Part shown: positions 1 to 6,597 of the stretch, in pieces
Layout of the letters: the number at the start of each line of letters is the position of its first letter
Numbering within the stretch: position 1 is the stretch's first letter
NCBI GenBank assembly: GCA_002340515.1
Contig: DDMF01000100.1
Location: 703-12,394 of the forward strand
Reading direction: 5' to 3'
From: Rhodobacteraceae bacterium UBA2553
GTDB taxonomy: Bacteria > Pseudomonadota > Alphaproteobacteria > Rhodobacterales > Rhodobacteraceae
Length of the DNA stretch: 11,692 bases
Position numbers and translations under genes: made by a program
The notes under the pieces: model-generated
The model's database searches: none
What the model saw: only the letters and a program-made list of their open reading frames with translations
Told to the model about the DNA's origin: nothing

Positions 1-98
1 AATGCGCGAGGGGCAGCGCCCCTGTCGCCTGCCCCCACAGGCCCTAATCAGATCTGGCCCTAATCAGAAAAAGCGCGTAAACACGCCTGCAAACAAGC
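1..98. other. Leader upstream of metG with small hairpin and duplicated 13-mer
   Basis: No gene is supported here. Positions 9-14 and 18-23 form a 6-bp GC-rich hairpin with a 3-nt loop. It is not followed by a T run, so it is a poor intrinsic terminator. The 13-mer GGCCCTAATCAGA occurs at 40-52 and again at 56-68, a 16-bp period. A proline/alanine-rich reading frame runs in from the window edge and stops at 61-63; it could be the tail of an upstream gene, but it is too short to judge. Confidence 0.4.
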
Positions 99-110
99 TT
101 GGGAAATACC

Positions 111-1829
111 ATGAACCGCGTCCTCATCACCTCGGCGATCCCCTATATCAACGGGATCAAACACCTCGGCAATCTTGTGGGCAGCCAGCTGCCCGCGGAT
201 CTTTATGCCCGTTACAACCGTGGCCGGGGCCGCGAAGTGATGTTCATTTGCGCCACAGATGAGCATGGCACGCCCGCCGAGCTGGCCGCCGCCAAAGCCG
301 GCAAGCCGGTGGATGAATTTTGCGCAGAAATGCACGAGGTACAGGCGGGTATCGCGGATCGTTTCCGCCTGTCGTTTGACAATTTTGGCCGCTCTTCCAG
401 TGCGCAAAACCGCAAGCTGACCCAGCATTTCGCGGGCAAGCTCGCCGATAACGGCTATATCGAAGAGGTCAGCGAAAAGCAGGTCTATTCCAACGCTGAT
501 GGGCGGTTCTTGCCGGATCGCTATATCGAAGGCGAATGCCCCAATTGTGGCTATGATGGCGCGCGCGGCGATCAATGTGAAAACTGTACCAAGCAGCTGG
601 ATCCCACTGATCTGATCAATCCACGTTCGGCCATTTCCGGGTCCACCGATCTGGAGGTGCGCGAAACCAAACACCTGTACCTGCGCCAGTCGAAACTGAA
701 AGATGCGCTGGACGCTTGGATCGACACCAAGGCCGACTGGCCGGTGCTGACCACTTCCATTGCCAAGAAATGGTTGCATGACGGTGACGGGTTGCAAGAC
801 CGCGGCATCACGCGGGACCTGAACTGGGGTGTGCCGGTCAAACGCGGCAACGCCGATTGGCCCGGCATGGAAGGCAAAGTTTTTTACGTCTGGTTTGATG
901 CACCGATCGAATACATCGCCGCCACCGCCGAGTTGGCGGATGAAAAAGGTGAAGGGGCGGAGTTTTGGGAGCGTTGGTGGCGCACCGACAAAGGCGCCGA
1001 GGATGTGCGGTACGTGCAGTTCATGGGCAAAGACAATGTGCCGTTTCACACGCTCTCGTTCCCGGCCACGATCATGGGGTCGCAGGAGCCATGGAAATTG
1101 GTGGATTACATCAAGTCTTTCAACTACTTGAACTATGATGGCGGGCAATTTTCGACCTCTAAGGGGCGCGGGATCTTTATGGATCAGGCGTTGGAAATCC
1201 TGCCGTCGGATTACTGGCGTTGGTGGCTGCTTTCACATGCACCAGAAAACTCTGACAGTGAATTCACATGGGAAAACTTTCAGGTTTCCGTGAACAAAGA
1301 CCTGTCGGATGTGCTGGGCAATTTCGTGAGCCGCGTGACCAAGTTTTGCCGCTCAAAATTCTCAGAAAACGTGCCTGCGGGTGGGGAATATGGCGAGACT
1401 GAGGCCGCCTTGATCGCTGACGTCACCGCCAAAGTCCGCGCCTATGAAGGCCATATGGAAGCGATGGACGTGCGCAAATCGGCGCAGGAACTTCGCGGTA
1501 TTTGGGTTGCGGGCAATGAATACTTGCAGGCCGCGGCCCCCTGGACTGTGTTTAAAACCGACCCCGATCAGGCCGCCGCCCAGATCCGTCTGGCGCTGAA
1601 CCTGATCCGCCTATACGCGGTGCTGTCGGCCCCGTTCATTCCCGATGCCTCCAAAGCCATGCTCGATGCGATGGGCACCAAGGATGACAGCTGGCCCGAC
1701 GATGTGCCCGCCGCTTTGGGTCTGTTAAAAGAAGGTCATGCGTTCACCGTACCAGAGAACGTGTTTTCGAAAATCGCGGATGAAGATCGCGAAGGTTGGC
1801 AGGAACGATTTGCCGGCATCCGTGATTGA
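111..1829 (+). CDS. metG: Methionine--tRNA ligase (methionyl-tRNA synthetase)
   Basis: Cytoplasmic class I aminoacyl-tRNA synthetase that charges tRNA-Met (initiator and elongator) using ATP. The 572-aa product starts with the family-typical N-terminus MNRVLITSAIPYINGIKHLG. The HIGH-type signature is HLGN at residues 18-21. A zinc knuckle has four cysteines (C143, C146, C156, C159). The KMSKS-type loop is FSTSK at 347-351, followed by the usual anticodon-binding helical region. The protein ends near residue 572, so it lacks the C-terminal EMAP/Trbp111-like tRNA-binding domain found in the longer (about 677 aa) E. coli enzyme. An in-frame TTG at 99 would add four residues, but ATG 111 matches the family start. 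The Shine-Dalgarno is weak (GGGAAA about 5 nt upstream). No neighbouring gene is functionally linked. Confidence 0.96.
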   Translation: MNRVLITSAIPYINGIKHLGNLVGSQLPADLYARYNRGRGREVMFICATDEHGTPAELAAAKAGKPVDEFCAEMHEVQAGIADRFRLSFDNFGRSSSAQNRKLTQHFAGKLADNGYIEEVSEKQVYSNADGRFLPDRYIEGECPNCGYDGARGDQCENCTKQLDPTDLINPRSAISGSTDLEVRETKHLYLRQSKLKDALDAWIDTKADWPVLTTSIAKKWLHDGDGLQDRGITRDLNWGVPVKRGNADWPGMEGKVFYVWFDAPIEYIAATAELADEKGEGAEFWERWWRTDKGAEDVRYVQFMGKDNVPFHTLSFPATIMGSQEPWKLVDYIKSFNYLNYDGGQFSTSKGRGIFMDQALEILPSDYWRWWLLSHAPENSDSEFTWENFQVSVNKDLSDVLGNFVSRVTKFCRSKFSENVPAGGEYGETEAALIADVTAKVRAYEGHMEAMDVRKSAQELRGIWVAGNEYLQAAAPWTVFKTDPDQAAAQIRLALNLIRLYAVLSAPFIPDASKAMLDAMGTKDDSWPDDVPAALGLLKEGHAFTVPENVFSKIADEDREGWQERFAGIRD

Positions 1830-1903
1830 TACACGACTTAGTTTATCGGATTTGGCCGCAGCTTTTGATGCGGCCATTTTCACATCAGCCAACAAACCCC
1901 TTC

Positions 1904-1928
1904 CATCCGCCCCACTATCTGGCGGATG
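1904..1928 (+). terminator. Stem-loop downstream of metG (weak terminator candidate)
   Basis: An 8-bp perfect stem (CATCCGCC at 1904-1911 with GGCGGATG at 1921-1928) encloses a 9-nt loop, about 75 bp after the metG stop. Only two T residues follow, so this is not a canonical intrinsic terminator. It may be an RNA 3'-end stabiliser or part of a Rho-dependent site. Confidence 0.35.
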
Positions 1929-1955
1929 TTCACGGGAAGGCCACAACATCTGCTG

Positions 1956-1998
1956 TTTTCCTTGGATTTTCTACAAATCCGTCCTATCTTAAGGAAAA
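1956..1998 (+). promoter_or_regulatory. Putative sigma70-type promoter of the Nudix gene, flanked by an inverted repeat
   Basis: TTGGAT (1962-1967) and TATCTT (1985-1990) are 17 bp apart, a plausible -35/-10 pair with reasonable matches to TTGACA and TATAAT. The start codon lies 40 bp downstream of the -10. An exact 8-bp inverted repeat (TTTTCCTT at 1956-1963, AAGGAAAA at 1991-1998) brackets these hexamers, and a nested 6-bp repeat (GGATTT at 1964-1969, AAATCC at 1975-1980) lies in the spacer. This could be an operator, but no regulator is recognised. Confidence 0.4.
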
Positions 1999-2030
1999 GA
2001 AAATATTTCCCCAGCACTCTCGGGGGTAGG

Positions 2031-2540
2031 ATGCGCAGTAAGTTCAGTCTCAAAGGCCTAAAGAAAGTGACGATTGCGAAGGGCAAACAAAAGCCGATGC
2101 GGCTGTCCTTGTCGGATAAACGTTCGGTGCGCACCCAATTTGGCGCGCTGCCTTACCGTATTCAGGACGGAAAGGTCGAAATTCTGCTGATCACCTCGCG
2201 CGGGGTCGGGCGATGGATCATTCCCAAAGGCTGGCCGATGGATGGCGAAACACCGGCTGGGGCGGCGGCGACGGAAGCGTTTGAAGAGGCGGGGGCCTTG
2301 GGCAAGCTCAGCAATCAGGTCTTGGGGTTTTATTCCTATGACAAGGGCCATGCGGGCGAGAAATTGCCCTGTGTGGTCGCGGTCTTCCCGCTTAAGGTCA
2401 AGAAACTGGTCAAGAATTACCGCGAGGCTGGGCAACGGCGGCGCAAATGGGTGAGCCAGAAAAAAGCCTCGCAAATGGTGTCTGAACCGGAATTGCGCCA
2501 GATGATCAAGCAGTTTGATCCCAAAGTGCTGCACAGCTAA
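2031..2540 (+). CDS. Nudix hydrolase family protein
   Basis: Small cytoplasmic Nudix-fold hydrolase of 169 aa; the family cleaves nucleoside diphosphates linked to another moiety, or diphosphoinositol-type substrates. The Nudix box spans residues 67-89: G67, E73, then TEAFEEAGA. E82, E85, E86 and G88 of the GX5EX7REUXEEXGU pattern are present, but the usual R before E82 is T81. The segment RWIIPKGWP just before the box resembles diphosphoinositol-polyphosphate/Ap4A-type Nudix enzymes, so that substrate class is an inference. The tail is rich in K/R (about residues 118-145). ATG 2031 follows GGGGGTAGG closely. An alternative in-frame ATG lies at 2097 (residue 23), nearer to where the Nudix fold begins. 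The gene stands alone, with a promoter-like segment upstream and 92 bp to the next gene. Confidence 0.85.
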   Translation: MRSKFSLKGLKKVTIAKGKQKPMRLSLSDKRSVRTQFGALPYRIQDGKVEILLITSRGVGRWIIPKGWPMDGETPAGAAATEAFEEAGALGKLSNQVLGFYSYDKGHAGEKLPCVVAVFPLKVKKLVKNYREAGQRRRKWVSQKKASQMVSEPELRQMIKQFDPKVLHS

Positions 2541-2632
2541 CCCCTTTCCGGTTTACAGTTTACCGCTTACACTGAGCCACCGCCAAAAAGCCCTGATTTG
2601 CACGGCTAAAGACCCCAATCACGGAAACCAAA

Positions 2633-3106
2633 ATGATCCGTTATGCGCTGAAATGTGACAATGACCACAGCTTTGAAAGCTGGTTCCAGAACGCGGGGGC
2701 TTTTGACAGTCTTACGGCGGCAGGAAGAATCACTTGCCCGGAATGCGGGTCGAGCATGGTGGTGAAATCGCTGATGGCGCCCAAGGTGCGCCCGTCACGC
2801 AATCTGGCCACACAGCCCGAAACACCACCTCAAACCGCCGCGGTTCCCGCATCAACGCGGGAGACCCCAGCCGCCTTACCGGACCCTGAACTGGCGCGCC
2901 AGATTGCAGAGTTAAAGGCCAAGGTTGAAGCGGAAAGCGATTATGTCGGCGATAAATTCGTGTCCGAGGCCCGCGCGATGCATCTGGGAGACCGCCCGGA
3001 TCGGCCAATTTACGGCGAGGCCAAGATTGAGGAGGCGCGGGAGTTGCTGGAAGAAGGCGTGCCGGTCCTGCCCCTGCCTTTCATGCCGACGCGCAAGACC
3101 AACTGA
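2633..3106 (+). CDS. DUF1178 family protein (putative zinc-ribbon)
   Basis: A 157-aa protein of unknown function. The N-terminus (MIRYALKCDNDHSFESWFQN) is characteristic of DUF1178/COG5319, a family common in alphaproteobacteria. C8, H12 and the CPEC pair (C35, C38) suggest a small metal-binding ribbon at residues 8-38. A proline/alanine-rich low-complexity linker follows (about residues 55-85). The C-terminal half is acidic and helical and carries the conserved-looking YVGDKFVSEARAMHLGD stretch, ending in a PLPFMPTRK tail. From memory, this family often lies near grxC, a nitrilase-like gene, ubiG and lysC in alphaproteobacteria. Here lysC follows after 162 bp and no ubiG is present. The ribosome-binding site is weak (CACGGAAACC). 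No biochemical role is assigned. Confidence 0.85.
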   Translation: MIRYALKCDNDHSFESWFQNAGAFDSLTAAGRITCPECGSSMVVKSLMAPKVRPSRNLATQPETPPQTAAVPASTRETPAALPDPELARQIAELKAKVEAESDYVGDKFVSEARAMHLGDRPDRPIYGEAKIEEARELLEEGVPVLPLPFMPTRKTN

Positions 3107-3133
3107 TGTTCTCGTCAGATTGGACAATGCCTG

Positions 3134-3147
3134 CGTGGATATCCACG
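3134..3147. promoter_or_regulatory. Perfect 14-bp palindrome in the lysC upstream region
   Basis: CGTGGATATCCACG reads identically on both strands. It sits in the 162-bp gap before lysC, about 120 bp upstream of the start codon. It could be a dimeric regulator site or a coincidence; no clear -10/-35 pair was found beside it and no regulator is recognised. Confidence 0.3.
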
Positions 3148-3268
3148 ATCAAACCGACAATACCTTTCGTTTTCACCACGCACACAGCACAATACGTCAA
3201 TCCGATCTTGCCCTTTGTGCGCCCCCTGCGTAAGACGGGCGCGTGAAAAACAAGGGGATGGGATCACC

Positions 3269-4504
3269 ATGCCAATTCTGGTGATGAAATTCGGTGGCAC
3301 GTCAGTGGCCAACCTCGATCGGATCGCACGCGCGTCTAAGCGTGTCGCGCGCGAAGTGGCCAATGGCTATGACGTGATTGTCATTGTCTCGGCGATGTCC
3401 GGCAAAACCAACGAGCTTGTGGGCTGGGTGGGGGACACCTCGCCGATGTATGACGCGCGCGAATATGATGCGATTGTCAGCTCGGGTGAAAATGTGACCG
3501 CGGGCCTGATGGCGCTCCGTTTGCAGGAAATGGATATTCCCGCGCGCAGCTGGCAAGGCTGGCAAGTGCCGGTGAAAACCACATCGGCGCATTCGTCGGC
3601 GCGGATCGAAGAGATCCCGAACGACAATATCATGGAAAAGTTCGGCGAAGGCATGCGCGTGGCGGTTGTTGCCGGCTTCCAGGGCGTGTCGCCTGAGGGT
3701 CGGATCACAACGCTGGGGCGTGGCGGGTCAGACACCACCGCCGTGGCTTTTGCCGCCGCGTTTGAAGCGGAGCGTTGCGATATTTATACGGATGTGGACG
3801 GTGTTTACACCACCGATCCGCGCCTGACCGACAAGGCCCGCAAGCTTGATAAGATCGCGTTTGAAGAAATGCTGGAGCTGGCATCCCTAGGGGCCAAAGT
3901 TCTGCAGACCCGGTCGGTGGAATTGGCGATGCGCTATAAGGTCAAGTTGCGCGTTTTGTCGAGTTTTGAAGAATATGACCCGGAAGCAGGCACAATGGTC
4001 TGCGACGAGGAGGATATCATGGAAAATAAAGTTGTTTCAGGCGTCGCCTATCAACGCGATGAGGCCAAAATGACCCTGATTTCGGTGGCGGATCGCCCCG
4101 GCATCGCATCGGCCATTTTTACCCCCCTGGCCAATGCCGGGATTAATGTGGACATGATTGTGCAGAACATTTCCGAAGAAGGTCGCACCGACATGACCTT
4201 CTCCTGCCCGGTTGATCAGGTGGCGCGTGCGGAAAAAGCGATGGCGGATGCCAAGGCGGCGGGCGAGATCAATTTCCACGATCTGGTGGCGGACACGGAT
4301 GTGGCCAAAATCTCGGTTGTGGGCATTGGGATGCGCAGCCACACAGGGATTGCGGCCAAAATGTTCGAAGTGTTGTCGGCTGAAGGCATCAATATCAAGG
4401 TCATCACCACATCAGAGATCAAGGTCTCGGTGCTGATTGATCGTAAATATATGGAGCTTGCAGTTCAGGCGTTGCATGACGCGTTTGAGTTGGAAAAGGC
4501 GTAA
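3269..4504 (+). CDS. lysC: Aspartate kinase (aspartokinase)
   Basis: Phosphorylates L-aspartate to 4-phospho-L-aspartate, the entry step to lysine/diaminopimelate, threonine and methionine. The 411-aa product has an N-terminal amino-acid-kinase domain (about 1-245). Its signature is KFGGTSV (7-13), followed by a glycine-rich GRGGSDTTA segment and the nucleotide-site motif DIYTDVDGVYTTDPR (171-185). Two C-terminal ACT domains (about 265-410) normally bind allosteric lysine and/or threonine. This is the monofunctional form with no homoserine dehydrogenase fusion. ATG 3269 was chosen because MPILVMKFGGTSV is the family start and a GGGGATGGGA Shine-Dalgarno lies just upstream; an in-frame ATG at 3215 would add 18 atypical residues. 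A strong internal start lies at 4019 and an intrinsic terminator follows the stop. Confidence 0.96.
   Translation: MPILVMKFGGTSVANLDRIARASKRVAREVANGYDVIVIVSAMSGKTNELVGWVGDTSPMYDAREYDAIVSSGENVTAGLMALRLQEMDIPARSWQGWQVPVKTTSAHSSARIEEIPNDNIMEKFGEGMRVAVVAGFQGVSPEGRITTLGRGGSDTTAVAFAAAFEAERCDIYTDVDGVYTTDPRLTDKARKLDKIAFEEMLELASLGAKVLQTRSVELAMRYKVKLRVLSSFEEYDPEAGTMVCDEEDIMENKVVSGVAYQRDEAKMTLISVADRPGIASAIFTPLANAGINVDMIVQNISEEGRTDMTFSCPVDQVARAEKAMADAKAAGEINFHDLVADTDVAKISVVGIGMRSHTGIAAKMFEVLSAEGINIKVITTSEIKVSVLIDRKYMELAVQALHDAFELEKA
4007..4504 (+). CDS. Predicted internal in-frame start giving aspartokinase beta subunit
   Basis: Inside lysC, GAGGAGGA (4007-4014) stands 4 nt before an in-frame ATG (4019-4021), residue 251 of the full protein. 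Initiation there would give a 161-aa product beginning MENKVVSG and containing only the two ACT domains. Established precedent: the aspartokinases of Bacillus subtilis (lysine-sensitive AKII) and Corynebacterium glutamicum are alpha2beta2 enzymes whose beta subunit comes from exactly this kind of in-frame internal start. The Shine-Dalgarno is better than that of the full-length start. The same 14-mer (GGAGGATATCATGG) occurs at the start of the DUF4260 gene (5934-5947). That it is used here is an inference. The coding part starts at 4019. Confidence 0.5.
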   Translation, partial: EEDIMENKVVSGVAYQRDEAKMTLISVADRPGIASAIFTPLANAGINVDMIVQNISEEGRTDMTFSCPVDQVARAEKAMADAKAAGEINFHDLVADTDVAKISVVGIGMRSHTGIAAKMFEVLSAEGINIKVITTSEIKVSVLIDRKYMELAVQALHDAFELEKA

Positions 4505-4531
4505 ACCTCTATAACTCAATGATATTTGAAG

Positions 4532-4558
4532 CACCCGCCCTATGGCGGGTGTTTTTTT
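4532..4558 (+). terminator. Intrinsic terminator of lysC
   Basis: A perfect 8-bp GC-rich stem (CACCCGCC at 4532-4539, GGCGGGTG at 4544-4551) with a 4-nt loop is followed directly by seven T residues (4552-4558). It lies 27 bp after the lysC stop. Confidence 0.9.
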
Positions 4559-4598
4559 GTATCGGGTTCGGTGCCGTGGGGGAAATCGTGAGTTCAGC

Positions 4599-4614
4599 AA
4601 AACTAGAAAACTAG
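4599..4614. repeat. Tandem 8-bp repeat between the lysC and cysK terminators
   Basis: AAAACTAG occurs twice head to tail (4599-4606 and 4607-4614) in the short convergent intergenic region. It is probably neutral spacer; no function is inferred. Confidence 0.4.
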
Positions 4615-4650
4615 TATTCCCCTATCCCTCCCCGTCAAGACACCCACAAG

Positions 4651-4683
4651 AAAAAGACTGGTGCAGGACCGTCAACACCAGTC
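4651..4683 (-). terminator. Intrinsic terminator of the cysteine synthase gene
   Basis: Read on the minus strand, an 8-bp perfect stem (GACTGGTG and CACCAGTC; plus-strand arms 4656-4663 and 4676-4683) with a 12-nt loop is followed by five T residues (plus-strand A run 4651-4655). It sits about 20 bp past the minus-strand stop at 4705 and faces the lysC terminator. Confidence 0.75.
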
Positions 4684-4704
4684 CAGTCTCAAATCAGAGA
4701 AACC

Positions 4705-5778
4705 TCACCCCTCCATCTGTCCATAAGGGGTCGAGTTGGAAATTTCCCGTTCTTCATCGCTCATCCCTTCGGCTATCCCCTCAAACAGTGGGGTCGACAG
4801 ATAGCGCTCGCCCGTATCAGGCAACATAACAAGGATATTGGCGCCTTCTGGCGCGTCTTTGGCAGCCTCAATTGCGGCGGCAAAACTGGCGCCTGCGGAA
4901 ATCCCGGTAAAAATCCCCTCTTCGGCGGCCAGACGTTGCGACCATGCCACCCCATCCGGGCCAGGCACTTTGGTCAACGTGTCATAGTTGCCTTTGTCCA
5001 ACGCCTCTTGCAACACATAGGGAATGAAATCCGGGGTCCAGCCTTGGATCGGGTGTGGTTCAAACGACGGGTGGCTTTCGGTGGGTTGGCCCGCCTCATT
5101 GCGGGTGTTCACATAGCCTGACGCAATCAACGCCGCATTGGCCGGTTCAGCCAGGATAATCTTGGTGTGCGGGCTGTCGCGGCGCAGGCTGCGCGCGACG
5201 CCAGCGACCGTTCCGCCTGTGCCATAACCTGTCACGAAGTAATCCAGTTTTTCACCTGCAAAATCAGCCAGAATTTCGCGCGCCGTTGTGTTTTCGTGGA
5301 TGTCAGCATTGTCCTTGGTTTCAAACTGACTGGCAAGGAACCAGCCGTTTTCCTCGGCCAATTCTTTGGCTTTGGAATACATGCCGAACCCTTTCAATCC
5401 TTTGGGGGTCAGCACCACCTTGGCGCCGAAAAACCGCATCAACTTGCGGCGCTCCACGGAAAAGCTTTCCGCCATGGTCACCACCAAAGGGTACCCCTTG
5501 GCAGCGCAAACCATCGCAAGCCCAATGCCGGTGTTGCCGGATGTGGCCTCGACCACGGTTTGCCCCGGCGTCAGGCGCCCTTCGCGTTCAGCCGCCTCAA
5601 TGATGTTCAATGCCAGTCGGTCTTTGACCGATCCTGCCGGGTTAAACGCCTCAAACTTCACGAACATATTCACATGGGGTGGTGCAATCCGATTGATGCG
5701 GATCACCGGGGTGTCGCCGACTGTGTCCAGAATGCTGTCGAACCGTTTGCCACGCCCATTTGTCTGTCTGATTTGCAT
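4705..5778 (-). CDS. cysK: Cysteine synthase (O-acetylserine sulfhydrylase family, PLP-dependent)
   Basis: Fold type II PLP enzyme expected to make L-cysteine from O-acetyl-L-serine and sulfide in the cytoplasm. The 357-aa product shows the Schiff-base lysine K52 in PAGSVKDR, the substrate/PLP loop TSGNTG (79-84), the phosphate-binding GTGGT (186-190), GISAGAS (292-298) and the cofactor-ring motif PDTGERYLSTPLF (320-332). It is about 35 residues longer than a classical CysK (about 320 aa), through an N-terminal extension, an insertion around 215-243 and a longer tail. The usual GPHKIQGIGAGF stretch is replaced by EPHPIQGWTPDF, so substrate preference could differ; cystathionine beta-synthase-like chemistry is possible but less likely. 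The start is ATG at 5776-5778 with an AAGAAGGA Shine-Dalgarno. It is transcribed against its neighbours and has its own terminator. Confidence 0.88.
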   Translation of the reverse strand: MQIRQTNGRGKRFDSILDTVGDTPVIRINRIAPPHVNMFVKFEAFNPAGSVKDRLALNIIEAAEREGRLTPGQTVVEATSGNTGIGLAMVCAAKGYPLVVTMAESFSVERRKLMRFFGAKVVLTPKGLKGFGMYSKAKELAEENGWFLASQFETKDNADIHENTTAREILADFAGEKLDYFVTGYGTGGTVAGVARSLRRDSPHTKIILAEPANAALIASGYVNTRNEAGQPTESHPSFEPHPIQGWTPDFIPYVLQEALDKGNYDTLTKVPGPDGVAWSQRLAAEEGIFTGISAGASFAAAIEAAKDAPEGANILVMLPDTGERYLSTPLFEGIAEGMSDEEREISNSTPYGQMEG

Positions 5779-5920
5779 TGTTCAATTCCTTCTTCCAAAG
5801 CGATCTGCCATCTGGGGATGTAAATAACTTAGGCCTCGCCCGCCAAAAGAACCACCTGCCCGCAATATTAAGATCAATTTCCCGCGCGCCCTTTTCTTTT
5901 CACATCAAACGCCCAACTGT

Positions 5921-5943
5921 AAGGAGGAGTCTGGGAGGATATC
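5921..5943 (+). promoter_or_regulatory. Double Shine-Dalgarno upstream of the DUF4260 gene
   Basis: Two purine-rich ribosome-binding matches lie in series: AAGGAGGAG (5921-5929) and GGGAGG (5933-5938). The second is 5 nt before ATG 5944 and is correctly spaced. The first is about 14 nt away and may act as a standby site. This supports the chosen start. Confidence 0.6.
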
Positions 5944-6345
5944 ATGGCAGAAGCGGTGCAATGGCAACGGGCAGAGGGGGCGTTGGTCGCGGCGGCGGGC
6001 GGCGCGATTTATGCCTTCAGTGGGGCGGATTACCCATGGTGGGGTGTGGCGGGGCTGTTTTTGATGCCCGACCTAAGCTTTTTGGCCTATGGGGCCGGCG
6101 CGCGCGTGGGCGCCGCGGTGTATAATCTGATGCATTTATACGGGCTTGGCACGAGCCTTTTGGCCATGGGGTTCATCCTTGGCACCCCTTCACTCATTGC
6201 CATTGGTGCGCTTTGGTTGGCCCATTCCGGGGCAGATCGCGCCTTTGGTTATGGTCTGAAAACCGGCAAGGGTTTCCATCACACCCATCTGGGCGCCATT
6301 GGTCCGGCCCGCCGCAACATGGATTCTGATCTGCCCAAACCCTAA
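5944..6345 (+). CDS. DUF4260 family small membrane protein
   Basis: A 133-aa integral membrane protein of unknown function. Three to four hydrophobic segments are visible at roughly residues 12-27, 33-50, 56-78 and 80-95. The C-terminal signature (LAHSGADRAFGYGLK, then FHHTHLG, residues 92-117) matches what I know of DUF4260: a helix with H94, D98 and R99, a GYGLK turn and a THLG tail. The invariant polar residues placed after the last membrane helix suggest a ligand or metal site, but none is established. The start is set by a strong double Shine-Dalgarno. It lies between a minus-strand cysteine synthase and ptsP, 252 bp upstream of the latter, and shows no evident functional link to either. 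Confidence 0.8.
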   Translation: MAEAVQWQRAEGALVAAAGGAIYAFSGADYPWWGVAGLFLMPDLSFLAYGAGARVGAAVYNLMHLYGLGTSLLAMGFILGTPSLIAIGALWLAHSGADRAFGYGLKTGKGFHHTHLGAIGPARRNMDSDLPKP

Positions 6346-6352
6346 TCAATCC

Positions 6353-6388
6353 CCCCGGTCGTTGTGTGCATCTCATGCAGATCCGGGG
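6353..6388 (+). other. Nested inverted repeats after the DUF4260 gene
   Basis: CCCCGG (6353-6358) pairs with CCGGGG (6383-6388). Inside them, TGCAT (6367-6371) pairs with ATGCA (6375-6379) around a 3-nt loop. No T run follows, so this is only a possible 3'-end structure in the 252-bp non-coding gap before ptsP. No gene is seen in that gap. Confidence 0.3.
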
Positions 6389-6539
6389 AAATACGGCCAA
6401 TTTTCCCCTTTAAGTGGAATTGCTCTGGTCGCTCCGCAGCTTACCCGCCATGATGTACCCAAATCGGGGGTAAATCACGCCCCCCCATCTGGCAATGTAA
6501 CACCAGAGCGCTTAGTCTAATGAAGGTCCAAAAGGATCA

Positions 6540-6561
6540 GGCGCGCGGTGTTCCGTGCGCC
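6540..6561 (+). other. GC-rich hairpin in the ptsP 5' leader
   Basis: A 9-bp stem with one G-T wobble (6540-6548 with 6553-6561) and a TGTT loop lies 36 bp before the ptsP start. No T run follows it. It could be an upstream terminator remnant or a 5'-UTR element. It does not cover the ptsP ribosome-binding site (GGGGGA, 6585-6590). Confidence 0.35.
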
Positions 6562-6597
6562 ATGTAAATCGCCCAATGGGCACCGGGGGACATAGGG

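Noticed and set aside
1..63. Tail of an upstream protein in frame 1 (Pro/Ala-rich, stop at 61-63)
   Set aside because: Only about 20 codons are visible, with a hairpin and a repeat inside; not distinguishable from non-coding DNA.
60..1148. Long minus-strand open frame (362 aa) opposite metG
   Set aside because: It is antisense to a clear metG with all catalytic motifs; its sequence has no recognisable domain and reflects codon bias of the true strand.
1826..2029. Short open frames in the metG-Nudix gap
   Set aside because: They overlap the stem-loop and promoter-like segment, have no ribosome-binding site, and their predicted peptides show no recognisable features.
5167..5823. Plus-strand open frame of 218 aa opposite cysK
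   Set aside because: Antisense shadow of cysK; no Shine-Dalgarno or family resemblance.
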